From contig ONGK01000017.1 of assembly GCA_900317345.1 (NCBI GenBank), positions 1 to 35,326 of the forward strand: DNA of 35,326 nt, given 5' to 3'. This stretch comes from an uncultured Bacteroidales bacterium (GTDB lineage: Bacteria; Bacteroidota; Bacteroidia; Bacteroidales; Paludibacteraceae). The notes beneath the pieces were generated by a model that had not been told where the DNA came from, searched no databases, and was given only the letters and a program-made list of their open reading frames with translations. Positions 35,140 through 35,326 of this stretch are shown here, piece by piece (the first letter of the stretch is position 1; each line of letters begins with the position of its first letter). The position numbers and the translations under genes are program-made.

Positions 35140-35326
35140 ATGTCCAGAGTAATTACATCTTCAGGTCTTGATTCCATCCACGGCAAAGTGGACGGACGTA
35201 CCCGTGGTTATTTCTATCAATCTAAAATTACCGGCAGAATCTTCTATCGCGAACGCGATGAAAACTACCAACAGAATCAATCTGAGCGCCAGAAATGGAA
35301 CTCTGCTGCCTTCAAGTACGCACATC
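35140..35326 (+). CDS. Partial gene, small conserved-type Bacteroidales protein
   Basis: Sixty-two codons are visible before the window ends. The sequence begins MSRVITSSGLDSIHGKVDG and continues with SKITGRIFYRERDENYQQN. It resembles a small uncharacterised Bacteroidales protein type whose N-terminus has the pattern I-x-S-x-G-x-x-x-I-H-G-K (or similar) and whose next part has a RERDENY-like charged stretch; I recall such genes but cannot name the family. There is no signal peptide in the visible part. The start is the first ATG after a 120-nt repeat-rich leader. The function is unknown. Confidence 0.6.
   Translation, partial: MSRVITSSGLDSIHGKVDGRTRGYFYQSKITGRIFYRERDENYQQNQSERQKWNSAAFKYAH

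Overview
This window reads as a chromosomal segment of a member of the Bacteroidales (phylum Bacteroidota). I base this on ten promoters of the Bacteroidota type (TTG, 20 nt, TAnnTTTG), on the near absence of Shine-Dalgarno sequences, and on the gene content: a GldF-like permease, a TonB receptor with a carboxypeptidase-regulatory N-terminus, LptC, CoaX and an alpha2-type glycyl-tRNA synthetase. I cannot name a genus. I see no rRNA, tRNA, CRISPR array, prophage or insertion sequence; most of the window is ordinary core genome.

Layout. (1) 1-6812, plus strand: one promoter, then pheT, prfC, a nucleoside-type MFS permease, a lone gldF-like permease and a YfcE-type phosphoesterase, tightly packed. 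(2) 6813-7010: a plus-strand promoter followed within about 100 nt by an intrinsic terminator, with no gene between, so a candidate small RNA. (3) 7011-16330, minus strand: an envelope and lipid operon read from 16329 downwards: a small membrane protein, acyl-CoA synthetase, coaX, an outer-membrane barrel, a TPR protein, lptC, fabG, and a TonB receptor broken by a frameshift. (4) 16331-20034, plus strand: a regulatory gap, then two adjacent GH13 alpha-glucan hydrolase lipoproteins. (5) 20039-23470, minus strand: a shortened RelA/SpoT homologue, recR, a small membrane protein, a small HAD phosphatase and a GNAT acetyltransferase. (6) 23522-24904, plus strand: a membrane-anchored protein of unknown function and rsmD. 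(7) 24913-31407, minus strand: a seven-gene operon with a TPR membrane protein, ribH, aspartate kinase, a YitT transporter, a sugar nucleotidyltransferase, galE and manA. (8) 31457-34501, plus strand: a secreted protein with a CarboxypepD_reg-like domain, and glyS, each with its own promoter. (9) 34502-35139: a 638-nt gap full of short palindromes, then a promoter with a repeat-rich leader, feeding a gene cut by the right edge.

The most interesting points are the RelA/SpoT protein that has lost both the hydrolase domain and the C-terminal ACT domain while keeping an apparently intact synthetase and TGS; the promoter-terminator pair with no gene at 6865-6992; the palindrome cluster at 34579-34870; and the 4 x 11-bp repeat in the leader of the last gene. 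I did not find a clear new multi-gene defence or mobile system. All family assignments come from reading motifs by eye, without database searches.
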